Positions 8,884 to 20,915 of a stretch of 64,000 nt of DNA are shown piece after piece. The position numbers and the translations under genes are program-made. The notes under the pieces are model-generated. The model did not search any database, was not told the DNA's origin, and saw only the letters and a list, made by a program, of their open reading frames with translations. The DNA lies in contig KN832872.1 in assembly GCA_000827325.1 (NCBI GenBank), positions 1,178,001-1,242,000 on the forward strand, written 5' to 3'. Source of the DNA: Oidiodendron maius Zn. Its lineage: Eukaryota > Ascomycota > Leotiomycetes > Myxotrichaceae. How positions within the stretch are numbered: the stretch's first letter is position 1; each line of letters begins with the position of its first letter.

Positions 8884-10730
8884 TGGAGGGTGTTAAAAAG
8901 TGGGGTTTCGAGAGTAGGAAGGCTGGCAAGGGTTTCAAATCACATTCCAATCGTTCCCAAATCTAACAGAGGTTCCTTCTATGCTTCCCCACTACAGTTG
9001 GTGGCACTTACGAAGAGCGCATACGTACCTAAAGCCGCATAGCACTTTCAGGCGGCCAGGGACAACGAAAATTTTTGCCTTCATCACGAGGCGTTGTACG
9101 ACGTCACCAGCAATTTTGTAAGATCCAGAAGGTCGGGAATGGATGTGTTGTACAAGCAACAAGCTTTGGGCTCACGATCATTCGACCGCGGTTCCAGCGT
9201 CTCGAGGCCCAACGAGACAGCCCCGTCTCATGTCTTGATGCCCTATCATCGAAGGCTGCCCATATCGAGAGGCCTTGGAGCTCCCATGACTTCAGGCTCT
9301 ATGGGCCCCGAGGCGCGACAGGTGGGTTGTCCACGCATGTGCTCATCGTGCGCAAGTACGAGGCACGGCCAGCAGGGCTCTTCCTGCGGGTGGGGAGGGG
9401 TGATGACAGAGTCGAGAAGGGTGTCTGCATTTCGTGCGTGGGCCGAGGGCTTTGCAGTGTGTCCGACGGCTGAAAAGACAATAATACGGTGTGATGCCCA
9501 TGCCGCAACGCTACGCCAACATATTTCTCTCGGTCTGGAAATCCTTGGCCGCTTGGACAATTGTGGATATTATTCGCCCATGCATTACGTTTATACCGAG
9601 TAGAATAAAGATCATATATTCCCAGCGCTCCTCCAGCTGAAATTGTGTCTGTACACGGCCGTACAAGGCGAGTCGGCGGGTACGAGATACCAGCAGTGAT
9701 ATTGAATATGTGATTGGCTGAGAGATGGTATAACGTAAGCCGGCGCGAATCACCCAAATATCCTGAATTCCCGCCGGGCAACCAATAGAATCACCATCCT
9801 GCTATTATTGTCCCAGCTGGGTCATTAGATTAATTGATCGACTGGCCGACTGGGTGACTGTCTGCCTCGTCCAGAGTTCCAGCTCCTTCGTCCAGCCTTC
9901 TGCCAGTGTCGCGAACAATCTCATACTTAACATCAACAAAGAAACGCTCGCCGCTGCCACAGCCCGCTTCCCCTTCCGCCGAGTCCTTCAAAGCCCCAAA
10001 CCCCCGCGCGACCGCCTCATTCCGAGCACAGGAAGCGTCGTTGTTGCTTCATTGTCAGCCCGTTCAATTGGATCGCGCAGCAGTTGCCGCGGCCGTCTCG
10101 ACCTGACCTGCCAGAGCTTGACCTCATCGTGCGCGCGTGCCATCGTCCCTAGTCGCTCTCACGATTCGACCCTTCCCCCCCACGGTTGCATGCGTTATCA
10201 TATGCACGCTCATCCTGCGACCCTTTCTTCGGCCTCACAACAAGGCGCATTGTGCCTGTGTCTCCTGAGGTAAAAAAAACCCTTCCAAGACCCGTCCTCC
10301 GCAGGCGAGTAGCTTGCAAACTGTTGGCTGTAGCCCTGTTTTCATGCATCCCCTTTCCCCTCTCCCAAGAAACCATCAACACGTACATACACAGGGAGAC
10401 GGTACCGAACACTAACAGGCGCCCCGTGCAGCAAGCGTTCCTTAACCGACCTCCTCGCAAGCCCCAAGCGTGTCAATTCGAGCGCAGGCCCTAGAGTAAC
10501 GGTGAGAGATCTGACGCTGCATTAGACCATCTCTTGCCCGCCCCGGATCCAGCCCAGATCTGGGTAGTACCCTGGAAATAGAGGATCGACACTGTGTTCC
10601 TCCTGCAACAATCAGACCCGTGCAGGGCTTGCTAGGACCGTCGGACACATCAGCGTCCCTAATTGCCACGTCGCATCCAAGGAATTTCGAGAAAAAGCAC
10701 TTATTCTGAACCTGCGGGTAGCCGATAGAT
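8884..10730. other. long gene-free stretch upstream of HAP3
   Basis: About 1.85 kb without a convincing gene. Overlapping frames at 9075-9781 on both strands have no family features and look like shadows in a GC-richer patch. From about 9850 to 10730 the plus strand is pyrimidine-rich with several short upstream ATGs, which fits a long 5' leader for HAP3. CCAAT boxes lie at 9713-9717 (inverted) and 9782-9786. A non-coding transcript cannot be excluded. Confidence 0.45.
9713..9786. promoter_or_regulatory. pair of CCAAT boxes upstream of HAP3
   Basis: ATTGG at 9713-9717 and CCAAT at 9782-9786, in opposite orientation and 64 bp apart, lie about 1 kb before the HAP3 start codon and just before the pyrimidine-rich leader. 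The CCAAT pentamer is the target of the complex that HAP3 itself belongs to, so autoregulation is possible. That is inference; the pentamer is common by chance. Confidence 0.35.
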
Positions 10731-11574
10731 ATGTCTGCATCCCCTCCTCCAAAAGAGTCGGACGTCGGACAAGGTGCCCACTCGTCGCCGGAAGATCCAG
10801 ATGCGCAAATGGATCCTCAAGACCCACTCGCCTCTGGTCTCTCGTACGAGTTTGAAGTTAAAGAACAGGATCGCTGGCTTCCAATAGCAAATGGTTAGCC
10901 ATTTCCCTTCCCGTCTTGATCTCCGCAATGTCCATTTGTAACTTTGCGCCAGTTGCCCGTATCATGAAGACTGCCCTCCCAGAGAACGCAAAGATTGCAA
11001 AGGAGGCTAAGGAATGCATGCAAGAGTGTGTGAGCGAGTTCATCTCGTTCATCACCAGCGAAGGTTCGTCCAAGTCTAGTGGCCTAGAAGTCGTGTCGTA
11101 TTGCTAACTGCCCCCGTCACAGCGTCAGAGAAGTGCCACCAAGAGAAGCGCAAGACGGTTAACGGAGAGGATATCCTGTTTGCCATGACTTCATTAGGAT
11201 TTGAAAACTATGCCGAGGCTCTCAAGATATACTTGTCCAAGTACCGAGATGTAAGTATTAATTCCGGCCACCTAAGTGGTGTTCTGCCAAAGGTTGTCCC
11301 ACCGGACGTTAGTTGACCGTCTGAACAGACCCAGTCTGCAAGAGGTGAGAACCGCCCAGGGAGCCAAGGTTTCGGATCAGCTCCTGCAGGTGCGGCAGCT
11401 GGGGGAGCAAATGCAGCCTCTTCTACCACGTTCTCTGGTAGCGCCGAAACATCGAACAACATTCTTGGCCAGCAGGCAGAGGGTAGCGAGCATGACAACG
11501 CGAACTACGGTGGTCTTTATGGAGGGCAAGTCTCCGGCGGGCACAACGGTGCGACTGGAGGAGATGCCTACTAG
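10731..11574 (+). CDS. HAP3: CCAAT-binding factor subunit HAP3/NF-YB
   Basis: Four exons (10731-10893, 10953-11063, 11123-11250, 11329-11574) give 215 aa. This is the histone-fold B subunit of the trimeric CCAAT-binding complex (HapC in Aspergillus), acting in the nucleus on respiratory, iron, haem and nitrogen genes. The core, residues about 48-140, is almost invariant: [65 protein letters not shown] and [19 protein letters not shown]. The conserved cysteines linked to redox control are present. The N-terminal ~45 residues are acidic and the last ~70 are Gly/Ala/Ser-rich, as in other filamentous fungi. All three introns fall at frame-preserving sites inside or just after the core. Confidence 0.96.
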
Positions 11575-12338
11575 GAGCTCAACCCACAGCTGTGTGGTTG
11601 TAACCTGGTCGGCAAATGGAGGGAATGTGTGAATTCATAGGCAAGGGACTTGCATTCGTGGAGTGTATCTACTACTGGGAAAGGTGTTGGGGTTGATCGT
11701 GGACATGGATGGGATTGAGCACTGTTCTTCCTTGCTGTATATGAGGGTCAGGGCCAAAAGATCAAGGGTGTTTCTGTATTGCTTTAGATTTCCTGGCTCT
11801 TCAGGGCAACCGGCCACCAGAGGCAAGATCGGTGATCGAAGGCAGATCACATGAGCACTAACAACAGGATGATGCGAGGTATATAGTCCACGCCTGTGTG
11901 AATAGTATCACACGTTGTCTGTTATTTATTTATTCACATTATTAAACCCCAAGCCAGACCAACGGCGGAAGTCTAGATCATGATGTCCCTGCAGCTTTCC
12001 TTATACCAGGCCACAACCGTTTCTGTTTCTCGACCTTTTCGGGAGTACAATTTTGGAGGCCCCGTCATTACCGATCAGATCCCGATCCCGATCAGTGATA
12101 CCCGACAAGGCACGTGCCCTCGCCTCCGCATGGTAATAAATTTTGTACAGCAGTGAATCCTTCGGGAAGATCTGTTGAAGCACGACGACACCTGACATTG
12201 TACGGCTCTCGCAGCACTGCTATCTATATCCCAATTTCTCGAGCATTTATTTTCACGACATGATATCTACTGTTATATCCACATCACACCAACTGTCCGA
12301 AATCCTACCCTGATCTGCGTCGAACGCCGCGGTCACCG
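11575..12338. other. HAP3 3' flank and RRN3 promoter
   Basis: The first part is presumably the HAP3 3'-UTR; an AT-rich stretch near 11920-11945 (TTATTTATTTATTC) could serve 3'-end formation. The rest should hold the RRN3 promoter. No gene seen. Confidence 0.4.
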
Positions 12339-14427
12339 ATGGTGTCAGTCGTACCAGTCGCAGGGCCTTACGAGCCCAAAGCACTACAACATCCAAAAAA
12401 ACCCCTTCTGCGACGACCCACAGTCGCTGGAGCCATCCGCAAGAGCAATGATGCCGACCTGTCCGATGAGCTTCTCTCTACTCCGACCAAGCGAGCCAGA
12501 GTGACTTTCAACCCTACCGTAGAGGAAAAGGTCATGGAGACATACAGCGCAAAAGGCAAAAGCGTGGAGGCCATTAGAGCCGAAGTGCGAAGGGCGATCG
12601 AATTACACAAGAATGGAGAGAGCGTGGAATATGATGCTCTCAAGGAACTCTTCGCGCCTGCGGACAAGGGAGACCCTAGCGATTACGACGAGGAGGACGA
12701 AGAAGCTGCAGCAATTGCCAGAGTAGACTTGAAGACGTACTTAGTTGTACTCACGAACAATGCCTCGTTATTGAAGGGCTGTGCAAGTCTGGTCAGAGGC
12801 GTACTTACTTGCGACTGGGTGGGTAGAGATACCGGCTTTGTCAAAGCCTATATCCAATTTTTAGGCCATCTTGCCAGCGCGCAAGGCAGCTATGTGGGAC
12901 TGGTGCTTGATATGCTCGTGAGCTACTTTCACGGTGGTGAGTTATTGCCTTTGCAGTAAATAATCACATCTAATACAGGGTACAGTGAGAATATCTAGCG
13001 GTCGCTTGCCTGGATACCCCGATGTCAGCCGTAATCAGCTCTCTTCAAGGATCCATATTGCGCTGAAGCATGTATTGAGCGTCATTCCTGCTGCCGGAGC
13101 TGCTCTATCGCAGATCCTCACTTCCAAGTTCCCATTCGCTGATGAATCCAAGAATGCCCATATGACCTACATCAATAATTTGATGTATCTCTTGGGATAC
13201 GCCCCGCACCTCAAGTCCGATATATTTGCTCTTATCACCGATAGACTGGTTAAAATTGATGTACAAATGCAGGTGGATCTCGATGATTTAGACGATGAAG
13301 TTGCAGCTGCTATCGTTCATGCCATGTCTTTGAACTCATCAGCCAATACCGATGGAGGAAGATCAGACGAAAGCGACATAGACTCTGTCACTAGCGGCGA
13401 CGGCCTCGATGAAGATTCTAAAAGAATCAAAGAGATACAAAGTAACGTGGAAAAGATGGATGCCATATTAGATCTCCTATTTGCCACCTACAAGCCCTAC
13501 TTCTTAGATCCACATAGCCACGAGGCAACTGAGATGTTCGACACTCTACTAGCGCACTTCCAAAAAATAATTCTCCCAACATACCGATCCCGACATACCC
13601 AATTCCTTCTCTTCCACTTCTCACAGACGGCCGATTATCTCATTGATCAATTCGCAGGCACCTGTGCCCAGCTAGCCTTTGACTCTAGTCGGCCAGCTGT
13701 TCTCCGCCAATCATCTGCCGCCTATCTTGCCAGTTTTGTTGCACGAGGCGTTCATGTACAGCCTCACGTCGTCCGTACGGTCTTCGAACTGATCGGCAGC
13801 AAACTGGACGAAATTCGTACCGAGAATGAAGTTACTTGTCGTGGGCCAAATTTAAGACGCTATGGCACTTTCTACGCCATGACGCAGGCGCTTCTATACA
13901 TATTCTGTTTCCGCTGGCGAGATCTCCTCATAGCTGATGATGTATTTGACGAAGATGACGAGTCTACCCCCTTCCGCGGTCAAGATCTGCACTGGGTCCC
14001 CAATATCAAGGAGATCCTCTTCAGAACCATCCACTCAAAGCTCAATCCCCTTAAGATCTGCTCGCCACCTATCGTCGCTGAGTTCGCCAAGATAGCCAAA
14101 CATCTCGAATTTATGCAGGTGTACCCCCTTCTTGAGACCAACAAGCGTGTACGCCTCAGCCAGTATTCGTCTGCTCAAGGCTCCGGCGCCATCAGAGATT
14201 CCGGACTGAGTTCGTCCGACGAAAGTTGGCACCAGCTCGACGCTTACTTCCCATTTGACCCATACCAGCTACCTGTCAGCAAGAAGTGGGTCGAGGGGGA
14301 CTATGTGCAGTGGAGAGGTATACCTGGTCTCAATCAGGACGACGATGATACTGAAGATGAGACGGAAGAAAAAGTGGACGTGGACCTTGAATCGGAAGAT
14401 ACAGCTACGGATAATGACGATGAATGA
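12339..14427 (+). CDS. RRN3: RNA polymerase I initiation factor RRN3
   Basis: Two exons (12339-12936, 12986-14427) give 679 aa. Rrn3/TIF-IA binds RNA polymerase I and makes it competent to start rDNA transcription in the nucleolus. Family marks include DLKTYLVVLTNNASLLKGCA near the N-terminal third, the helical repeat stretch from SSRIHIALKHVLSVIP, and LLFHFSQTADYLIDQFAGTC followed by LRQSSAAYLASFVARGVHV. Also seen are FCFRWRDLL and the C-terminal LNPLKICSPPIVAEFAKIAK. An acidic insert (about residues 330-355) and an acidic tail of Asp/Glu runs are present. Length is close to yeast Rrn3 (627 aa). The 49-nt intron begins GTGAGT; the acceptor that keeps frame lies at 12985, eight bases after a nearer TACAG that would give a stop. 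Confidence 0.95.
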
Positions 14428-14730
14428 TCTTTGCTTCTTTCTCTCAATTAAAGAGATATGGTCTGTCTTTGGCGTAATGCATAGCGGGGTGGGAATAAAC
14501 CTAAGCAGTTAAGTGTGAAGTTTCTGAGGTAACGTATCCTGCATCTTTTGTTAATACAGGAGCCAGTGTTAAAATGGTAGACTTCTCGTTTAAACTCGTC
14601 CCGTAAAATAAAGAAGATTTAGATTTTTCAAATAATGAGCAGCAGCGTGATTATAAATTGTCGTTCAGATGGATAACGCCTGCCAGACGGTGTTGTGGAA
14701 GGATCTGAGCCCATTGTTTAAAAGTTCTAT
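14428..14730. other. convergent 3' flanks RRN3 / DOP1
   Basis: About 0.3 kb of AT-rich sequence between two 3' ends. AATAAA-like signals occur (AAAATAAAG near 14607). No gene seen. Confidence 0.4.
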
Positions 14731-17700
14731 CTACAACGCCTTCACAATGCTCTTCTCATTAAATATGTCCTTAAGAAGACTCTGCCTGCACGCTTCCCAG
14801 TCCGGCACATTCATCGAATACGTACTCTCAAAAGCAAAAATACTCAGCTGGCTGAAGAAAGGTCGCAATACCTTTCCCACTAATTCCTCCTTCCTCTCCC
14901 ATATCCCGTCATCATTGATTCCACCAGGCCCTAGCAGAGGCTTACGAGACATGCTGCTCGAAGTTTGAGCTAGCATAGAATTTGTAGGCGTTGTGGTGTG
15001 AGCTGTTAGTCCCAAATCCTCCGCTATGTCATCGACCAGTGCAATGGAGTGCATATTGGTCGGCCGGTACACAGCATCAATAGTATCTGTAACAAACAGC
15101 CATTCGTGTACTTGGAAGTCATCTGGCGCCAAACAAACTAACGTATCAAGAAGCTTACACGCTTGGAGGACCGAGTAATTGTTAAAAGTTTCGGATGGTA
15201 TGCTGTGATCTGGTGCCACGACTGAGGAAATGGCGGATTGCAGTTCAGCGTTGATAATTGGCCATAGGGTAGCGAGATGAATGGCAGAGGTTTTAAGAAC
15301 TAGAGCGCGGAGGAGGAGATATATATCAGCTCGGGTTGTTGATGATGGAGATGAAGTTGTAGTGGCTGAAAGTAGATCGACTATCTTCTCCTGTATCGCA
15401 GGTAGATCGACGACGAAGTTGTCATCTGCTGTTGCTAGGATCAAGGTAGCAGTACGACGGAGATTGAGCTGCGTCTTTCGATCTGATTCTAATCGGGCTG
15501 AAGTGGCTCCAACACCAAAAACAATCCCAGCCGTCGAGGGCGCCACAAACCGTGAAAGCAACTCAGGCATCCGCTCTTTGTCGCTTACAGTCCACTGCTT
15601 CAACAGAGGGAGCCAGTCACTGTCCACAAGAATAACCGCATTTGCAAAGAACCTTGAATCGTTAAACGCATCACCCAAGTCTTTCTTCCACGACTTTTGA
15701 GTATTAGGCAGTCTGGATAGTTGATAGAGAAGTACGAGAGTGCTTTTAGAGACATTTTCAGGATACGACTTGGATTTGAAGGTTGGACCAATAACACTGG
15801 TGGAGATAGTGTTTGCGGCAGATAAGACTCGATCCTGCTCTACCAAGATTTTTGGCAGTTTGGACGCAATAGTGGCCAGTATACTAACAATATCATCAGG
15901 CTTCGATGTGGAACGATCATCGGTATCAGGGGAAGTGTCTAGGAATCCCATTGGCCTGGTCGTAAAAATTGCCGCAAGTAGGCGTAGGAAAAGATCCTGT
16001 CAATGTTAGTTATAACATATACGAAATACACTCCAAAAGATACTTTGCGAATACTAACTGCTAATTCCCTACGCATCCTCCGCTGCTCTCCAAAGTTTGT
16101 ATTATCAACTTTTTCACCCAGAATAGCCGCAAATTCTAACATGCTAGGTAGTGTCTGCCTGTGCGGGAAAGGATTGGCCAGCAAGTCTTTCAAGAATGCC
16201 ACGCAATCGGTCCAAATTTCGTCCATTGCATCGTCTTCAAGAGACTTTGCATACTCGACCAGGAATCGCACCAGTTCTATGTCATCTATCGAGGTAGTCA
16301 GAGTTGACTTCCTAGACGGATCTAAAGCCGACGGGTTGGTTCGACTGTAAATCGCATCGAAAATGGCTGGCATAGTATGCTTTGGCCTTGAACCATCGAG
16401 TACATGCAGAAGATTGAGCACGACTGGCGATCTCAAACCATTGTGACTTTTTGAAGAATTCTGCCAAATTTGTATTACAGTCTCCAGACACTCAAGCGTT
16501 TCAGCTGCGAAGAGATGCTCCAGGAGTCTACGAGCGCGATTACGCATCCGTAGAGAAGTGTAATTGAACGAGGATGCGGACTCGATATCCTGAACCCCTC
16601 CATCGGGTCCACCCCATGACCATATTGTGAAGCAGATACGGACAGAGTCTTGAAACGATAACAGTACCGTGAGACGGTTATTGGCGGTGGCACTACGTGT
16701 CTGTGGTGCTTCAGTTGTGAAGACTCCAGACACCATATTTCCGAAGAATCCTTGGGGCTGGTCAGGGCTTTTGGCTGCTGATTGTTTCAACTCATCTTGC
16801 AGTAGACAGTCGTGGCTTCTTGCTAGGACATGTTCAAGAGCATTCAACAGCGATATTAGAGTTGTTTCGGGTGCTGCAGATCCTACAGACCCAACTCCAC
16901 TATTCTTGAAAGTGGTTCGAAGATTGTCAAACGTCTCTCCAATTTGCGAGCAGAGTGTCTCGACAAGTGGTATGAGAATTTGATAAATGCTGTCGGAGTA
17001 GAATGGAAGACATTCAATAAGAAAACTAACCCAGCTATCTAGGACAGGTCGACTACTAGAGGCTGAAAAGCCCGCTTGTAGACATTTGATCAACGACGGA
17101 GGCGGAGGAGTAAAGTTAAGAGGCTGTACTTCGCCAGTCTCCAGCGAAAGTGAACGCCTTGCGCTCTGAGGCCGTTCTAATGTTAGTTGGCGTTTCGGCT
17201 CTGTAGTCGGAGACAACGGAACAGAATCAGGTTTAGATGCATGGCTGATTTTAAGCGTATCAAAAACAACGTCCAACAAAAGCACTTGAAGGAACGGCTC
17301 TGGCCCACTCAGGGATTGAGTCAGTCTGTCTATCAAAAGGTGCTCCAAATTGAGTTCAGAAAGTGATAATGAATTCTGGCTCAAGAGGATTTGGTGCAGT
17401 GTTGTTAACGCCGTACGTTGTAATTGACTGATACGTGATTCTAATTGAGAGAATTCTGAGTCATAGGTCCCAGATATTGCGGCCAAGCAGACATGGGTGA
17501 AAAATTCCAACAGTGATATGTTTGCATCTCGACCAGCTGTCTCTTATTAGATTGCTCTCTCATGCGAAATAGATACTTACTTATTCGGTACAAGGCGGGA
17601 TGTGCTGGGTCTGTAGAAATGATATTCTTGGAAAGGATTGCCCACAGGCTATCTGAAGACCACCGAAGGATGTTGGATAGGGTCCTAAGATAGTACAAGC

Positions 17701-20602
17701 ACTGATCAAGATCGTCCTCATCGTTGTAGATTTGGATGATATTATTGTCAGGTGATGTCTGAAGAAATTTGAATGCAGAAAACTTCTCAACAAAGATATG
17801 AAAAAGCCTGCAGGTGATCAGTAAGTGCGTTAAATTTGCAACATGTCACATACTTATCCATCCCGATGTTGCTCTGCAGCCAGGTCCTGGCGGTCATGAA
17901 AAGCTGAGTGCGGTCATCAAGGAGAGCATCAAGTAGCAAAAATACAGGTCTAGTAAGCATTACCTGGTAATTGCTAACTCCCAAAAGTCGCGGTGGGCTT
18001 TTCAATTCAATATTGGAAGATTTTGATGATCTTCTGTCGGTATGTGCAGCATTATCTTGAAGTGTGTGAGTCCATAGCACTGAGAAGGTTCTGCCAGCGT
18101 CCGCTCCTCGCACAGCAAATATTCCATTAGTGTCTTTCCTAATCATGAGAGAGCAGAGGGACGCTTCAATCTCACGATTGGTGAATGATAGACATGTCTG
18201 CAATTGCCAAAGACACCTGACAGTCTCCACATGATACTTTGGACAAGATGCATGCAAATAAGACCATGCCAAGCATACTAAAGGCTCAATGAGCTTTGAC
18301 AGGTTGATCAAGTTCATATAGGAAGCTGAATATAAGCATGTTGCAAGAGAAATTATGGACGTGAATGTTGCAAAGGGAAGCTGGGTAGCTGAATTTAAAC
18401 TTTTTTGCATGGATGAGAGAAGTCTATCCGCATCAAGGCTTGTGGCTTTGGGGAGTTTTGTAAGCATCATCACCAACAATCTAGTCTTAATTCCAGCATC
18501 AGCACTTGGCACCGGATCAGATAAGATTTGGCAGACAATACTCCCAGATTCACGAATGAGGAGCTCGCTAACGTTTTGAGACAAGAATGGGGCCGAAAAC
18601 GCATCCAGGTTTCCCTGGCCTTGAACATAAAACGTTCGTATATTCTGGAGAATTTTGTGATTAGGGAGGTCCAGCGTCGAGTCATCTTCATATGTTGATG
18701 TGGACTGGCTGGTAGATGGTCGTGTCTGAAAGGCTCTTTCTGGGATCAACTCGATCAAATCGCCTGCAATTTTAAAAGCCAATTTTGAAACTTCGCTGGG
18801 CATATTGGTGTCGATAGCTTGCTTCTCCGCCCTGTCCTTTGTGTCCTCGAGAAGCGTCAAGACCGTTAAGGCAGTCAATGGCGCGTGTACTAGAAGCATT
18901 TCCTCTTCCCGTACGTTGAAATGGGCTATTATGAAGCTCACCAACGAAAGCCTATCGATCCTCTCTGTCGTCGAAGCCTTACCAGGCCCTATCGCTTGCA
19001 CTATTAACCGTACAATCTCGCCCCAAATCAGCCCGCTCTCAACGCCATCAAAGAAGACACTTGCACTACGGAGCACTTCTGAGAAGTGAGATTTACTGAC
19101 AGCCTTTTCCTTATAATTGCGAACGCTATTAACAACGGGCAAAAATATATCGGGCACGATATGACCGCCAATCTCCCACCTGTCCATTAAAGAGAGACAA
19201 ATGCGAAATGGTCGAGCCCTGTCAACCGGATTGAGAGAATCCTTTTCAATCATTTTTAGGAGAGCTCGTGTCAACGGCTGTAGGCCAAATTCTTCGAAAT
19301 ACTGTGTCCTCAAAGATGAATGCGTTCCTGATGGATCACCTGAAATCGAAGCCGGAGACTCCGCCCCACCTTCAAGCTCATGACCCGGCACTTCAGGTCC
19401 TAGGAGCCATGCCCACAGACGCCTATTCAGGCTCATATCTCTGCGTGCAACAACACCAGCCGCTGCAGCAATAAGGAGTTCTAGATCTTCGCTCTTGACT
19501 CGTTTTTGTAGAACATCTGCATGCAGCGGTAGATGAGTTACCAGTAGGTCTAGGAATCCACGTTGAATCAAGAGTTGCTCGTCGGCTAAGCCAGCAGCAA
19601 AACACCTTAGGAGAAGCCCAGGCTCTGGGGATGTCACAATTTCGGCCAGGCGGTCAGATGCAATTGCAATACTCCCACCGTCCGCTTTATTGGACGTGTG
19701 GTCCTGCACCAGGGGTTTCCCTAGCTTTGGAAGACTGCGAGTAAGATACGCTAAGGCACCGAGTCGACGTCCATTGCTTGTTATAGATGCAAGGAAGAAA
19801 CATTGCCAGAAATACTCGTCACCGCTGCTGTGGTAGTGGCCCAAATCTTCCGTCCCTGAAGCTCTTATAGCTTGCTTAAATGCATCCATAAGCCCAAGTG
19901 TTCGTTCGAACTCCTCACTTGTCTCTTCTTCCAGTCCTGGGAGCAGTGCGAGTATGATGGCTTTTAGGGCCGGACGGAGAGACCGAGGCTCAAGTCGAAG
20001 TAGATGTGATTCCAACAATTCAAGGAATGGCGCTCGAACAGAAAGTGAGGCAAAGGACAAGGTTGTTGATAACCCTGGCAGATAGAGAGGCAGGTCCCGT
20101 GAGAGTGCTTCTTTGCCTATCATTGAAAACAAATATGCGTACACCTCGAGAGCTTTTTGATGCACTCCTGAAGGAAGAGAGGGGTTCAGACATTGCGCTA
20201 GGCGCTTTGCGACAGTTGCCTGTGACGGGACAGCGAGAATAGTAGGAGGATGGGATTGCAGGGCCTGGAAACAAATTAGGGTATAATTTAATATTAGGGT
20301 TATGGACCTCAAATACCTTCAGTAAGCGGCTCAGAAAGGAGATGTAGTCGGCCCATTCTTGGAGATTGCCATCGAAGGTAGCCAAAACCTTTTCGATGGT
20401 CGATTGGAACTTTCGATACGCTTTGTCTCTAATAAGAGGGTCATCTACATAAAACTCTGTTAGATCTAGTTATATAGAGTATAGGAGACACTGAGAGAGC
20501 TGATATACCTCCGCCCAGCTGATTCCATCTCGGCACTGGAGATGCTCGCCCAGAGCTGGTTGGTGACCCAGACGCATGGCCAGAGCTGGGCTCAAGAGCC
20601 AT
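14731..20602 (-). CDS. DOP1: Dopey family protein DOP1
   Basis: Six exons (complement of 20509-20602, 20317-20456, 17854-20264, 17581-17807, 16059-17536, 14731-15996) give 1871 aa; the introns are 44-62 nt and every phase closes. Dop1 is a large peripheral protein of the Golgi/endosomal membrane that acts with Mon2 and the Neo1 flippase in endosome-to-Golgi recycling and cell-shape control. The N-terminus has the Dopey domain: KAYRKFQSTIEKVLATFDGN, EWADYISFLSRLLKALQSH, then VAKRLAQCLNPSLPSGVHQK and KAIILALLPGLEEETSEEF. The remainder is a long run of amphipathic helices expected for an ARM-like solenoid. Length matches fungal Dop1 (about 1700-1900 aa). Its start lies 313 bp from that of MON1, another endosomal trafficking gene on the opposite strand. 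The first exon encodes a Ser/Gly/Pro-rich head. Confidence 0.94.
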
Positions 20603-20915
20603 GATTCTTGTAAGGCTTCACAGAGATGGCCACAGACCAGTTGCATCGTTTTCAGGTCTGGTGCATGTCATGTACTCGTTTGCGTGCGCGTCGTTTGAGG
20701 GCAGAGGAGAGTGAGCACAAGGCTACCATCGCGTATATTTCTCCACACAAGTTCCAACACCTCGCCTCAAGAACCCCTGCAATCTTGACGTTCTCTTGGA
20801 GAGGGGCTAAAGTCTTATCAACCAATTTGCTAACGACCGCTTCACCAACAATAATATTTGCGCCCAGGCTGAGGAATGCACTTCTGCAAGCAGATATCAC
20901 CCCGGCCGGGACCTC
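20603..20915. promoter_or_regulatory. divergent promoter DOP1 / MON1
   Basis: These 313 bp separate the two start codons and must hold both promoters and leaders. Both genes serve endosomal/Golgi trafficking, so shared control is conceivable, but no defined site was recognised. Confidence 0.4.
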
